This document shows positions 50,286 through 59,938 of a stretch of 64,000 nucleotides of DNA, piece by piece. Source of the DNA: Nannobrachium achirus (taxonomy: Eukaryota > Chordata > Actinopteri > Myctophiformes > Myctophidae); NCBI GenBank assembly GCA_963921795.1, contig OY997653.1, positions 1 through 64,000 of the forward strand, in the 5' to 3' direction. The notes beneath the pieces were generated by a model that was not told the origin of the DNA, searched no databases, and was given only the letters and a program-made list of their open reading frames with translations. Positions within the stretch are counted from its first letter, which is position 1; every line of letters starts with the position of its first letter. Position numbers and translations under genes: made by a program.

Positions 50286-50396
50286 CACACACACACACAC
50301 ACACAAACAAACACTTCCAGACAGTCAAATTCTCACCTTGCACTCCAAACACACTCGCACGCTCGCTCTCTCTCTCTCTCTCTCCTCTCTCTCTCA
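50286..50396. repeat. Microsatellite tracts (AC)n and (CT)n
   Basis: An (AC)n run lies at about 50286-50308 and a (CT)n run at about 50358-50396, in the presumed 5' leader of the transposase gene. The wider 50080-50480 stretch is C/T- and C/A-rich with no other signal. Confidence 0.9.
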
Positions 50397-50516
50397 AACG
50401 TCACCAGTCAATCAATCACAAACACTATCAATTACTCTTACAATACAATGCTCTCTGTCTCTCTCTGTCTCTCAATTCCAACCTACACGCAACAACAGGC
50501 TGGGGGCGGAGTGCAG

Positions 50517-50525
50517 TATTTATAG
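50517..50525 (-). promoter_or_regulatory. TATA box, candidate promoter of the transposase gene
   Basis: The minus strand reads CCCTATAAATACTG, a near-consensus TATA box, followed by CTCCGCCCCC. It lies about 0.48 kb upstream of the MKRSRG start and inside the element. A start site about 30 bp downstream would give a long 5' leader through the microsatellites at 50286-50396. Confidence 0.5.
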
Positions 50526-50772
50526 GGCTGGGTAAAAAAAAAAAAAAACTAGCTGGGCTGGGGTTGTGTGATTTCTGTTTACATGAAGTGACCTATAGAA
50601 CACAGCCAAGTGTGTGTGTTTTCCTTACTGATCCTATAGAAAAGACTCACCACTGTTGTTTAGTTCATTTGGATGATGTGGTCTAGTGTGTACATTATGT
50701 TACAAGCACATGGACCCTCACTCATAGGTTGCACAGGAGCGCCATCTAGTGGATTCCAGTGGAAAGCTTATC

Positions 50773-50837
50773 TCGTTCAGGGACGAGTTAGATAACTCTG
50801 GCACACGTACATTATTTTTCTTAACTCGTTCAGGAAC
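50773..50837. repeat. Subterminal palindrome pair of the piggyBac element
   Basis: CTCGTTCAGGGACGAG near 50774 and CTCGTTCAGGAACGAG near 50825 are near-identical palindromes (CTCGTTC/GAACGAG) about 50 bp apart, just inside the terminal repeat. They may be transposase binding sites; this is inference from position and symmetry. Confidence 0.5.
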
Positions 50838-50856
50838 GAGTTTGGCACAGGATGTG
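50838..50856 (-). repeat. piggyBac right terminal inverted repeat
   Basis: Read inward on the minus strand it is CACATCCTGTGCCAAACTC, directly next to TTAA. It is on the promoter side of the transposase gene. Confidence 0.75.
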
Positions 50857-50960
50857 TTAATGTACTGAAATATTATCTTGCTTCTTATATTGATGTGTAT
50901 TACCTGCTTATTGTAAGTCGCTTTGGATTACAAACATCTGCTAAATATCTGAACTGTAAA
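50857..50960 (+). mobile_element. LINE 3' tail, copy 2 continued after the piggyBac insertion
   Basis: It starts with TTAATGTACTGAAATATT and runs through TTACCTGCTTATTGTAAGTC and GCTTTGGATTACAAACATCT to GCTAAATATCTGAACTG. It is colinear with the minus-strand text of 43505-43620, so it is the missing end of the LINE at 44371-44653. Confidence 0.8.
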
Positions 50961-51004
50961 CTGTGTATTATTCAGCCATCTGACATTGGATGATGGATAC
51001 AGTA
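50961..51004 (+). mobile_element. Penelope-like remnant copy 2, left part
   Basis: TATTATTCAGCCATCTGACA and GGATGATGGATACAG match 42707-42752. It is interrupted by the long-TIR element that follows. Confidence 0.6.
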
Positions 51005-51255
51005 GCCAGATAAGACGACCCTTTTTCAAGTCGACCTTAACCGCAGAAAAGTCACTCGGGAAGTGTCGACCCCCAGTCTAGGAAATCACGACCTAAAAAA
51101 TTGGAAGTGTCAACCCCAGTATAGGGAATCCCCGACCTCAAGAAAATCAAGAAAATTGGAAATCTCATCCCCCAGTATATGAAATCCCGACCGGTTATAA
51201 TATTTTCTCTCTCTCCCCTTTTTCTCTCTCTCCCCTCTCTGTCCGGGGGGGCGGG

Positions 51256-51271
51256 TGGGGGGGGGGGGGGG
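51256..51271. repeat. Poly-G run
   Basis: An uninterrupted G tract of about 16 lies in a longer G-rich stretch (51243-51282) inside the long-TIR element. It could form a G-quadruplex and is a likely spot for sequencing error. Confidence 0.85.
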
Positions 51272-51396
51272 GTGGGAAGAGAGAACTCTTTCAACAGCGT
51301 GGATATCTAAAGGTAACGGCATACACGAAGGGAGCGCTCGTTTTATGGTTAGATGTCACAGTTATTGTCCACGACATTAAGTTATTGTCCACGACA

Positions 51397-51560
51397 TTAC
51401 AAGCGGCGCAAAGGCCAGCGGACCTTGGTCATGCTCTTCGCGCCCGAGCGCCGCAGGCACGAGTGCCCGCGAAGAGCGGGCCAGGGCCGCGCGAGTTACG
51501 AAGCCGTGGTGAATGCAATCGTTATATTTATGCCCAGGCCGTAAGGCCTGGGCAAGCGCA
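51397..51560. other. GC-rich insert with hairpins inside the long-TIR element
   Basis: GC content rises sharply compared with the AT-rich surroundings. GCTCTTCGCG (51433) pairs with CGCGAAGAGC (51468), and GCCCAGGCC-GTAA-GGCCTGGGC (51532-51553) is a perfect hairpin. GTTATTGTCCACGACATTA is repeated just before it (51360 and 51380). The six frames give no recognised protein. The origin is unknown. Confidence 0.6.
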
Positions 51561-51669
51561 CGATAAACGCCATGATAATTGGGTTTTGGTGCACCTCGCG
51601 CGATATAGATATATTATACTACAACTTCTTATCATTCACCTTTTGAACCATTTCTCCTTCTGTGTGTGT

Positions 51670-51812
51670 CAGAGAACGCCTAAACTTCTCTCTCCCTGTG
51701 TGTCTCTCTCCCCCTCTCTGTCTCCCCTGTGTCTCGAAAATATTCGGGTCTCTCTCCCTGTGTGTCTCTCTCCCCCTCTCTGTCTCCCCTGTGTCTCGAA
51801 AATATTCGGGTC
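51670..51812. repeat. 62-bp tandem duplication in the long-TIR element
   Basis: GTCTCGAAAATATTCGGGTC occurs at 51731 and 51793, preceded each time by the same C/T-rich CTCTCCCTGTGTGTCTCTCT text. The frames on both strands are by-products. Confidence 0.85.
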
Positions 51813-51975
51813 GGGATTTCATATAATGGGGGATGAGATTTCCAATTTTCTCCTGGGTGGGTTTTCTCTGGTCCTGGGATGACTTCTCCCAACCCTAGGT
51901 TGACTATTCCATGCCCTGGGATGACATCTCCAATTTAAAAATGGGATGACTTTGAAAAGGGATGACTCTTCTGGC

Positions 51976-52214
51976 ATTCATGGATAGAGCAAGAGCTATA
52001 GTTGACCTGTGGTTTAGATCTTCAAACTGAAACACACTGAAAGCCATCACACAATAAGGGAAAAGGAAAACACCAAAAAGAATTGTATAATCAATTTCTC
52101 ACACTATTTTCTGCCGAACAAACTAGAGACAACACTATTAGAAAAAGGCCTGTTCTTCATACCCACAGTAGACCCAGAGCAGATGTATCATCTGAAAAGA
52201 GACATTTCTAACTA
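51976..52214 (+). pseudogene. Penelope-like remnant copy 2, right part
   Basis: It resumes at GCAAGAGCTATAGTTGACCT and matches copy 1 (42750 onward) through CACTATTTTCTGCCGAACAA and GAGACATTTCTAACTACCAC. It is colinear with copy 1 apart from small gaps. The KPADRG-coding part seen in copy 1 is absent further on. Confidence 0.6.
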
Positions 52215-52866
52215 CCACCGCACGCTGAAACTAATACACATTTTGGAACTGAAGACCAGGGGGAAATTCCCCGATTCATGCTGACATCCTACTGGGAACC
52301 CGAGGACAGATAACTTTCAGAGAGACTAAGACTACTGATCCAGGAAAATATAACATTGATCATAAGGATACAGAGATCCTCCATAGTAACCCGAACCCGA
52401 ACTAAAAACGTAATTGAAATAAAACAAAACATGTCCTACAACACAAAGAATTGTGTACTCATAGGGCTAGTATTATAACTAAACCTACAGTTTAGGTATT
52501 TAGCAGACGCTTTCTATGGTTAATACAAAACCACACTGTGCCACCGCACGCTGAAACTAATACACATTTTGGAACTGAAGACCAGGGGGAAATTCCCCGA
52601 TTCATGCTGACATCCTACTGGGAACCCGAGGACAGATAACTTTCAGAGAGACTAAGACTACTGATCCAGGAAAATATAACATTGATCATAAGGATACAGA
52701 GATCCTCCATAGTAACCCGAACCCGAACTAAAAACGTAATTGAAATAAAACAAAACATGTCCTACAACACAAAGAATTGTGTACTCATAGGGCTAGTATT
52801 ATAACTAAACCTACAGTTTAGGTATTTAGCAGACGCTTTCTATGGTTAATACAAAACCACACTGTG
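52215..52866 (+). repeat. 326-bp tandem duplication of Penelope/LINE-tail text
   Basis: CCACCGCACGCTGAAACTAA begins at 52215 and 52541; the two copies are essentially identical. Each contains the end of the Penelope-like fragment, ATTTAGCAGACGCTTT (a reversed LINE tail) and a first minisatellite motif, TATGGTTAATACAAAACCAC. The duplication happened after these pieces were already joined. Confidence 0.9.
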
Positions 52867-53324
52867 ACGCAACCTGTCGGAACACATTCTATGGTTACAA
52901 AATCACACTGTGATGCAACCTGTCAGAACACTCTCTATGGTTAATACCAAACCACACTGATACTACCTGTCAGAACACTTTATGGTTAATACCAAACTAC
53001 ACTGTGATGCAACCTGTCAGAACACTTTCTATGGTTAACAAACCACTCTGTAATGCAACCTGTCAGAACACTTTCTATGATTAATACCAAACTTCACTGT
53101 GATGCAACCTGTCAGAACACTTTCTATGGTTAACAAACCACTCTGTGATGCAACCTGTCAGAACACTTTCTATGGTTAATACCAAACCACACTGTGATAA
53201 AACCTGTTTGAACACTTTCTATGGTTAATACCAAACCACACTGTGATAAAACCTGTTTGAACACTTTCTATGGTTAATGCCAAACCACAATGTGATGCAA
53301 CCTGTCAGAAAACTTGCTATGGTT
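52867..53324. repeat. Minisatellite block 1 (about 49-bp motif)
   Basis: Copies of AACCTGTCAGAACACTTTCT followed by ATGGTTAATACCAAACCAC and ACTGTGATGC, with frequent loss of AATACC. About nine degenerate copies. Confidence 0.85.
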
Positions 53325-53954
53325 AAAGGAGGCGTTCAGACCAAAACACATAGGGTTTTATCTGCCTTTTATCATAACCCTTCATTTAGTCGATTTATTT
53401 CATAGATGCCCCTGTTGCTAAATTTCGGCTGCCCCTGTTGCTAGATTTCGTGGGCCCTCTCCAAACTATCAGAGTAGATGGTCTTTATTCCTCACGGTTA
53501 TTTATTTGCTTTAAAGTTAGTATTTTTTCATTGGATTGTGTTTACACAACGTCCTGAGATCAACCAAACCGCTGTTTTGACCTCAGGCAACCTTACTTGT
53601 CAAACAGACAAGATCCTATGCTCCTCCCCTCCCTTTCTAGGCTCTCCTCTCCCTGAAGCCGTTTGACAAGTAAGGGTGCCTGTGAGGTCAAAACAGTGGT
53701 TTGGTTTGTCTCAGGAGTTTGTGTAAACACAATCCAATGAAAAAATACTAACTTTGAAGCTAAAGAAATAACCGCACTAGAATAAACACTATCTACTCTG
53801 TTTGTTATAAGAGGGCCCGTGAAAACTAGCAACAGGGGCAGCCGAAATCTAGCAACAGGGTCAACTATGAAATAAATCGACTTAAGCAGGTATGAAGGGG
53901 TATGATAAAAGGCAGATTTAACACTATATGTGTTTTGGTCTGAACGCCTCCTTT
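53325..53954. mobile_element. Fold-back element 1 (630 bp, complete)
   Basis: It starts AAAGGAGGCGTTCAGACCAA and ends with the reverse complement, TTGGTCTGAACGCCTCCTTT with minor changes. The arms are nearly 300 bp and include CCCCTGTTGCTAGATTTCGG-type text twice per arm. The centre has TTACTTGTCAAAC/GTTTGACAAGTAAG around a short purine/pyrimidine loop. No ORF encodes a known protein; the frames are repeats of each other. It is best seen as a palindromic MITE. Confidence 0.85.
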
Positions 53955-54120
53955 GATGCAACCTGTCAGAACTGTGATGCAACCTGTCAGAACACTTTCT
54001 ATGGTTAACAAACCACACTGTGATGCAACCTGTCAGAACACTTTTTATGGTTACCAAACCACACTGATGCAACCCGTCAGAACACTTTCTATGGTTAATG
54101 CCAAACCAGACTTTGATAAA
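53955..54120. repeat. Minisatellite block 2
   Basis: Four degenerate copies of the CAACCTGTCAGAACACTTTC / TATGGTTA motif between two fold-back elements. Confidence 0.8.
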
Positions 54121-54354
54121 ACACAATCCAATAAATTAAATAAAAACCTTGAAGCTAAAGAAATAACCGCACTAGAATAAAGACTATCTACTCAGTTATG
54201 AGAAGGCACGTGAAGGCACGTGAAATCTAGCAACAGGGGCAGCCGAAATCTAGCAACAGGGGCACCTATGAAATAAATCGACGAAAGCAGGTATGAAGGG
54301 GTATGATAAAAGGCAGAATTAACCCTGTATGTGTTTGGTCTGAACGCCTCCTTT
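54121..54354. mobile_element. Fold-back element 2, right half only
   Basis: It runs from ACACAATCCAATAAATTAAA to TGAACGCCTCCTTT and lacks the left arm and centre. It contains a short tandem duplication, GAAGGCACGTGAAGGCACGT. Confidence 0.8.
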
Positions 54355-54614
54355 GATGCAGAACACTTTCCATGGTTGATACCAAACCACTGTGATACAA
54401 CCTGTCAGAACACGTTCTATCGTTACCAAACCACACTGTGATGCAACCTGTCAGAACACTTTCTATGGTTACCAAACCACACTGTGATGCAACCTGTCAG
54501 AACACTTTCTATGCTTAATACCAAACCACACAGTGATAAAACCTGTCAGAACACTTTCTATGGTTAATACCAAACCACACTGTGATAAAACCTGTCAGAG
54601 AACTTGCTATGGTT
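54355..54614. repeat. Minisatellite block 3
   Basis: About five copies of the 49-bp motif between fold-back elements. Confidence 0.8.
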
Positions 54615-55625
54615 AAAGGAGGCCTTCAGACCAAGACACATATAGGGTTAAATCTGCCTTTTATCATAACCCTTCATATCCGCTTTATTCGATTTATTTC
54701 ATAGGTGCCCCTGTTGCTAGATTTCGGCTGCCCCTGTTGCTAGATTTCACGGGCACTCATAACTAACAGAGTACATAGTCTTTATTCTAGTGTGGTTGTT
54801 TCTTTAGCTTCAAAGGTTGTATTTTTTTTATTGGATTGTTTTTACACAATGTCCTGAGACAAACCAAACCGCTGTTTCGACCCAACAGGCACCCTTACTT
54901 GTCAAACGGCTTCTGCTCTGCACAAGAGCAGGGAGAGCAGAGCCTAGAAAGGGAGGGGAGGAGCAGAGGATCTTCTTGTCTGTTTGACAAGTAAGGGTGC
55001 CTGTGAGTTCAAAAAAGCAGTTTGGTTGGTCTCAGGATATTGTGTAAACACAATCGAATAAAAAAATACTAACTTTGAAGCGAAAGAAATAAACTCACTA
55101 GAATAAAGACTATCTACTCTGTTAGTTATGAGAGGGCCCGTGAAATCTAGCAACAGGGGCAGCCGAAATCTAGCAACAGGGACACCTATGAAATAAATCG
55201 AAGGAGCAGGTATGAAGGGGTATGATAAAAGGCAGATTTAACCCTATATGTGTTTTGGTCTGAACTTTGGTCTCGGCTTCTGCTTCTGCACCAGAGCAGG
55301 GAGAGGAGAGCCTAGAAAGGAATCGGAGGAGCAGAGGATCTTCTTGTATGTTTGACAAGTAAGGGTGCCTGTGAGTTCAAAAATGCGGTTTGGTTGGTCT
55401 CAGGACGTTGTGTAAACAATCCAATAAAAAAAATACTAACTTTGAAGCTAAAAAATTAACCGCACTAGAATAAACACTATCTACTCTGTTAGTTATGAGA
55501 GGGCCCGTGAAATCCAGCAACAGGGGCAGCCGAAATCTAGCAACAGGGACAACTATGAAATAAATCGACGAAAGGGGTATGATAAAAGGAAGACCCTATA
55601 TGTGTTTTGGTCTTAGCGCCTCCTT
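54615..55625. mobile_element. Fold-back element 3 with an extra right arm
   Basis: A left arm starts at AAAGGAGGCCTTCAGACC. The centre has an expanded loop (CTGCTCTGCACAAGAGCAGG hairpin). A first right arm runs to GGTCTGAAC near 55265 and is followed directly by a second centre (TCGGCTTCTGCTTCTGCACC) and a second right arm to GCGCCTCCTTT. This arrangement suggests template switching or unequal exchange between arms. Confidence 0.8.
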
Positions 55626-55805
55626 TGATGCAACCTGTCAGAACACTTTCTCTGGTTAATACCAAACCAAACTGTGATGAAACCTGTCAGAACACTGTCT
55701 ATGGTTAATACCAACTCACACTGATGCAACCTGTCAGAACACCTGTCAGAACACTATGTTTTCCAAACCACACTGATACAACCTGTCAGAACACTTTCTA
55801 TGGTT
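55626..55805. repeat. Minisatellite block 4
   Basis: It includes a compact ACCTGTCAGAACACCTGTCA duplication. The same arrangement is seen at 56827-57006, as part of the 1.19-kb duplication. Confidence 0.8.
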
Positions 55806-56826
55806 AAAGGAGTCGTTCAGACCAAAACAGGTATAGGGTTAAATCTGCCTTTTTTCATACCCCTTCATACCTGCCTTAGTCGATTCATTTCATAGGTGTC
55901 CCTGTTGCTAGATTTCGGCTGCCCCTGTTGCTATATTTCATGGGCCCTCTCATAACTAACAGAGTAGATTGTCTTTATTCTAGTGTGGTTATTCCTTTAG
56001 CTTCAAAGTTAGTATTTTTTCATTGGATTGTGTTTACACAACGTCCTGAGACCAACCAAACCGCTGTTTTGACCTCAGGCAACCTTACTTGTCAAACGGC
56101 TTCTGCTCTGCACAAGAGCAGGGAGAGCAGAGCCTAGAAAGGGAGGGGAGGAGCAGAGGATCTTCTTGTCTGTTTGACAAGTAAGGGTGCCTGTGAGTTC
56201 AAAAAAGCAGTTTGGTTGGTCTCAGGATATTGTGTAAACACAATCGAATAAAAAAATACTAACTTTGAAGCGAAAGAAATAAACTCACTAGAATAAAGAC
56301 TATCTACTCTGTTAGTTATGAGAGGGCCCGTGAAATCTAGCAACAGGGGCAGCCGAAATCTAGCAACAGGGACACCTATGAAATAAATCGAAGGAGCAGG
56401 TATGAAGGGGTATGATAAAAGGCAGATTTAACCCTATATGTGTTTTGGTCTGAACTTTGGTCTCGGCTTCTGCTTCTGCACCAGAGCAGGGAGAGGAGAG
56501 CCTAGAAAGGAATCGGAGGAGCAGAGGATCTTCTTGTATGTTTGACAAGTAAGGGTGCCTGTGAGTTCAAAAATGCGGTTTGGTTGGTCTCAGGACGTTG
56601 TGTAAACAATCCAATAAAAAAAATACTAACTTTGAAGCTAAAAAATTAACCGCACTAGAATAAACACTATCTACTCTGTTAGTTATGAGAGGGCCCGTGA
56701 AATCCAGCAACAGGGGCAGCCGAAATCTAGCAACAGGGACACCTATGAAATAAATCGACGAAAGCAGGTATGAAGGGGTATGATAAAAGGAAGACCCTAT
56801 ATGTGTTTTGGTCTTAGCGCCTCCTT
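55806..56826. mobile_element. Fold-back element 4 with an extra right arm
   Basis: Begins AAAGGAGTCGTTCAGACC and ends GCGCCTCCTTT. It has the same two-right-arm structure as element 3, because it spans the junction of the 1.19-kb duplication. Confidence 0.8.
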
Positions 56827-57006
56827 TGATGCAACCTGTCAGAACACTTTCTCTGGTTAATACCAAACCAAACTGTGATGAAACCTGTCAGAACACTGTC
56901 TATGGTTAATACCAACTCACACTGATGCAACCTGTCAGAACACCTGTCAGAACACTATGTTTTCCAAACCACACTGATACAACCTGTCAGAACACTTTCT
57001 ATGGTT
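56827..57006. repeat. Minisatellite block 5
   Basis: Duplicate of block 4. Confidence 0.8.
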
Positions 57007-57644
57007 AAAGGAGTCGTTCAGACCAAAACAGGTATAGGGTTAAATCTGCTTTTTTCATACCCCTTCATACCTGCCTTAGTCGATTCATTTCATAGGTGTC
57101 CCTGTTGCTAGATTTCGGCTGCCCCTGTTGCTATATTTCATGGGCCCTCTCATAACTAACAGAGTAGATTGTCTTTATTCTAGTGTGGTTATTCCTTTAG
57201 CTTCAAAGTTAGTATTTTTTCATTGGATTGTGTTTACACAACGTCCTGAGACCAACCAAACCGCTGTTTTGACCTCAGGCAACCTTACTTGTCAAACAGA
57301 CAAGATAATCTGCTCTTCCCCTCCCTTTCTAGGCTCTCCTCTCCCTGAAGCCGTTTGACAAGTAAGGGTGCCTGTGAGGTCAAAACAGCGGTTTGGTTTT
57401 TCTCAGGAGGTTGTGTAAACACAATCCAATAAAAAATACTAACTTTGAAGCTAAAGAAATAACCGCACTAGAATAAACACTATCTACTCTGTTAGTTATG
57501 AGAGGGTCCGTGAAATCTACCAACAGGGGCAGCCGAAATGTAGCAACAGGGGCACCTATGAAATAAATCGACGAAAGCAGGTATGAATGGATATGATAAA
57601 TGGCAGATTTAACCCTATATGTGTTTTGGTCTGAACACCTCCTT
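57007..57644. mobile_element. Fold-back element 5 (complete palindrome)
   Basis: AAAGGAGTCGTTCAGACC at the left, TGAACACCTCCTTT at the right, with the simple centre of element 1. The right arm has private changes (TATGAATGGATATGATAAAT). Confidence 0.82.
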
Positions 57645-58117
57645 TGTTGCAACCTGTCAGAACACTTTCTCTATGGTGAATACCAAACCACACTGTGATG
57701 CAACCTGTCAGAACACTTTCTCTGGTTAACAAACCACACTGTCATACAACCTGTCAAAAAAACGTTCTATGGTTAATACCAAACCACACTGTGTTTACAC
57801 AACGTCCTGAGACAAACAACCCGCTGTTTTGACCCAAGCCGATAGATGTCCTTTCTATGGTTAATCCCAAACCACACTGTGATGCAACCTGTCAGAACAC
57901 TTTCTATGGTTACCAAACCACACTGTGATACAACCTGTCAGAACACTTTCTCTGGTTACCAAACCACACTGTGATGCAACCTGTCAGAACACTTTCTCTA
58001 TGGTTAATACCAAACCACACTGTGATGCAACCTGTCAGAACACTTTCTCTGGTTAACAAACCACACTGTCATACAACCTGTCAAAAAAACGTTCTATGGT
58101 TAATACCAAACCACACT
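57645..58117. repeat. Minisatellite block 6
   Basis: About nine copies of the 49-bp motif. A small piece of a fold-back arm (TTTACACAACGTCCTGAGAC near 57794) is embedded. The text CTATGGTGAATACCAAACCA and onward is partly repeated near 58001, so the block itself has a segmental duplication of about 300 bp. Confidence 0.8.
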
Positions 58118-58921
58118 GTGTTTACACAACGTCCTGAGACTAACAACCCGCTGTTTTGACCCAACAGGCACCCTTACTTGTCAAACGGCTTCTGCTCTGC
58201 ACCAGAGCAGGGAGAGGAGAGCCTAGAAAGGGAGCGGAGGAACAGAGGATCTTCTTGTATGTTTGACAAGTAAGGTTGCCTGTGAGTTCAAAAAAGCGGT
58301 TTGGTTGGTCTCAGGACATTGTGTAAACACAATCGAATAAAAAAATACTAACTTTGAAGCGAAAGAAATAAACTCACTAGAATAAAGACTATCTACTCTG
58401 TTAGTTATGAGAGGGCCCGTGAAATCTAGCAACAGGGGCAGCCGAAATCTAGCAACAGGGACACCTATGAAATAAATCGAAGGAGCAGGTATGAAGGGGT
58501 ATGATAAAAGGCAGATTTAACCCTATATGTGTTTTGGTCTGAACTTTGGTCTCGGCTTCTGCTTCTGCACCAGAGCAGGGAGAGGAGAGCCTAGAAAGGA
58601 ATCGGAGGAGCAGAGGATCTTCTTGTATGTTTGACAAGTAAGGGTGCCTGTGAGTTCAAAAATGCGGTTTGGTTGGTCTCAGGACGTTGTGTAAACAATC
58701 CAATAAAAAAAATACTAACTTTGAAGCTAAAAAATTAACCGCACTAGAATAAACACTATCTACTCTGTTAGTTATGAGAGGGCCCGTGAAATCCAGCAAC
58801 AGGGGCAGCCGAAATCTAGCAACAGGGGCACCTATGAAATAAATCGACGAAAGCAGGTATGAATGGATATGATAAATGGCAGATTTAACCCTATATGTGT
58901 TTTGGTCTGAACACCTCCTTT
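58118..58921. mobile_element. Fold-back element 6, two right arms, left arm truncated
   Basis: It starts inside a left arm at GTTTACACAACGTCCTGAGA and continues as in elements 3 and 4. Its last right arm carries the TATGAATGGATATGATAAAT changes of element 5, so it looks like a recombinant of elements 3/4 and 5. Confidence 0.8.
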
Positions 58922-59110
58922 GTTGCAACCTGTCAGAACACTTTCTATGGTTAATACCAAACCACACTGTGATAAAACCTGTCAAAACACTTTTTATGGT
59001 TACCAAACCACACTGTGATGCAACCTGTCAGAACACTTTCTCTGGTTAACAAACCACACGGTCATACAACCTGTCAAAAAAACGTTCTATGGTTAATACC
59101 AAACCACACT
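58922..59110. repeat. Minisatellite block 7
   Basis: Four degenerate copies; the end (GTCATACAACCTGTCAAAAA) is shared with block 6. Confidence 0.8.
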
Positions 59111-59563
59111 GTGTTTACACAACGTCCTGAGACAAACAACCCGCTGTTTTGACCCAACAGGCACCCTTACTTGTCAAACGGCTTCTGCTCTGCACCAGAG
59201 CAGGGAGAGGAGAGCCTAGAAAGGGAGCGGAGGAACAGAGGATCTTCTTGTATGTTTGACAAGTAAGGTTGCCTGTGAGTTCAAAAAAGCGGTTTGGTTG
59301 GTCTCAGGACGTTGTGTACACAATCCAATGAAAAAAAATACTAACTTTGAAGCTAAAGAAATAACCGCACTAGAATAAACTCTATCTACTCTGTTAGTTA
59401 TGAGAGGGCCCGTGAAATCTAGCAACAGGGGCAGCCGAAATCTAGCAACAGGGACACCGATTTAATCTTTCTGACACTCATTTTAAGAAATCGACGAAAG
59501 CAGGTATGAAGTAGTATGATAAAAGGCAGACCCTATATGTGTTTTGGTCTGAGCGCCTCCTTT
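59111..59563. mobile_element. Fold-back element 7, left arm truncated
   Basis: It has the same truncated left start as element 6 but a single right arm. The right arm carries an insertion near 59458-59486 (GATTTAATCTTTCTGACACT) not seen in other copies. Confidence 0.8.
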
Positions 59564-59938
59564 GATGCAACCTGTCCGACCTGACTTAACCCTAACCCAC
59601 ACTTTCTATGGTTAATCCCAAACCACACTGTCAAAACACTTTCTATGGTTAATACCAAACCACACTGTGATGCCACCTGTCAGAACACTTTCTATGGTTA
59701 CCAAACCACACTGTGATACAACCTGTCAGAACACTTTCTCTGGTTAACAAACCACTCTGTGATGCAACCTGTCAGAACACTTTCTATGGTTAATACCAAA
59801 CCACACTGTGATAAAACCTGTTTGAACACTTTCTATGGTTAATACCAAACCACACTGATGCAACACGTTAGAACACTTTCTCTATGGTTAATGTCAAACC
59901 ACAATGTGATGCAACCCGTCAGAAAACTTGCTATGGTT
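59564..59938. repeat. Minisatellite block 8
   Basis: About seven copies, preceded by CTTAACCCTAACCC, a short telomere-like stretch. Confidence 0.8.

Larger units (their letters stand above)
44654..50856 (-). mobile_element. piggyBac-family DNA transposon (about 6.2 kb), TTAA-flanked
   Basis: TTAA precedes it at 44650-44653 and follows at 50857-50860. The ends are inverted: CACATTTGCCGCCAAGG on the left, and on the right (minus strand) CACATCCTGTGCCAAAC. The flanks rejoin into a LINE 3' tail whose uninterrupted paralogue is at 43505-43870. TTAA is the established piggyBac target. The inside encodes a PGBD4-like transposase on the minus strand. TTAA at both sides, terminal inverted repeats and a family-matching gene make the boundaries well supported. 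The transposase is broken, so the element cannot be autonomous now. Confidence 0.88.
51005..51975. mobile_element. Long-terminal-inverted-repeat DNA element, non-autonomous (0.97 kb)
   Basis: The left end starts GCCAGATAAGACGACCCTTT; the right end, reverse-complemented, starts GCCAGAAGAGTCATCCCTTT. The arms pair again further in: the left AAATTGGAAATCTCATCCCC (near 51146) matches, in reverse complement, the right GGGGGATGAGATTTCCAATT. The arms are therefore about 150-200 bp. The flanks are halves of the Penelope-like copy; TGGATACAG on the left and TGGATAGAG on the right may be a 9-bp target duplication. There is no transposase inside. Mutator-like origin is possible from arm length and duplication size, but this is inference. 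Confidence 0.65.
54901..57290. repeat. Tandem duplication of about 1.19 kb (two copies)
   Basis: GTCAAACGGCTTCTGCTCTG starts at 54901 and 56091 (1,190 bp). The copies stay in register through the extra right arm, the minisatellite block and the next left arm. A small indel near 55571 makes the later offset 1,200 bp. A third, partial copy begins near 58180. The identity is near complete, so the event is recent. Confidence 0.9.
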
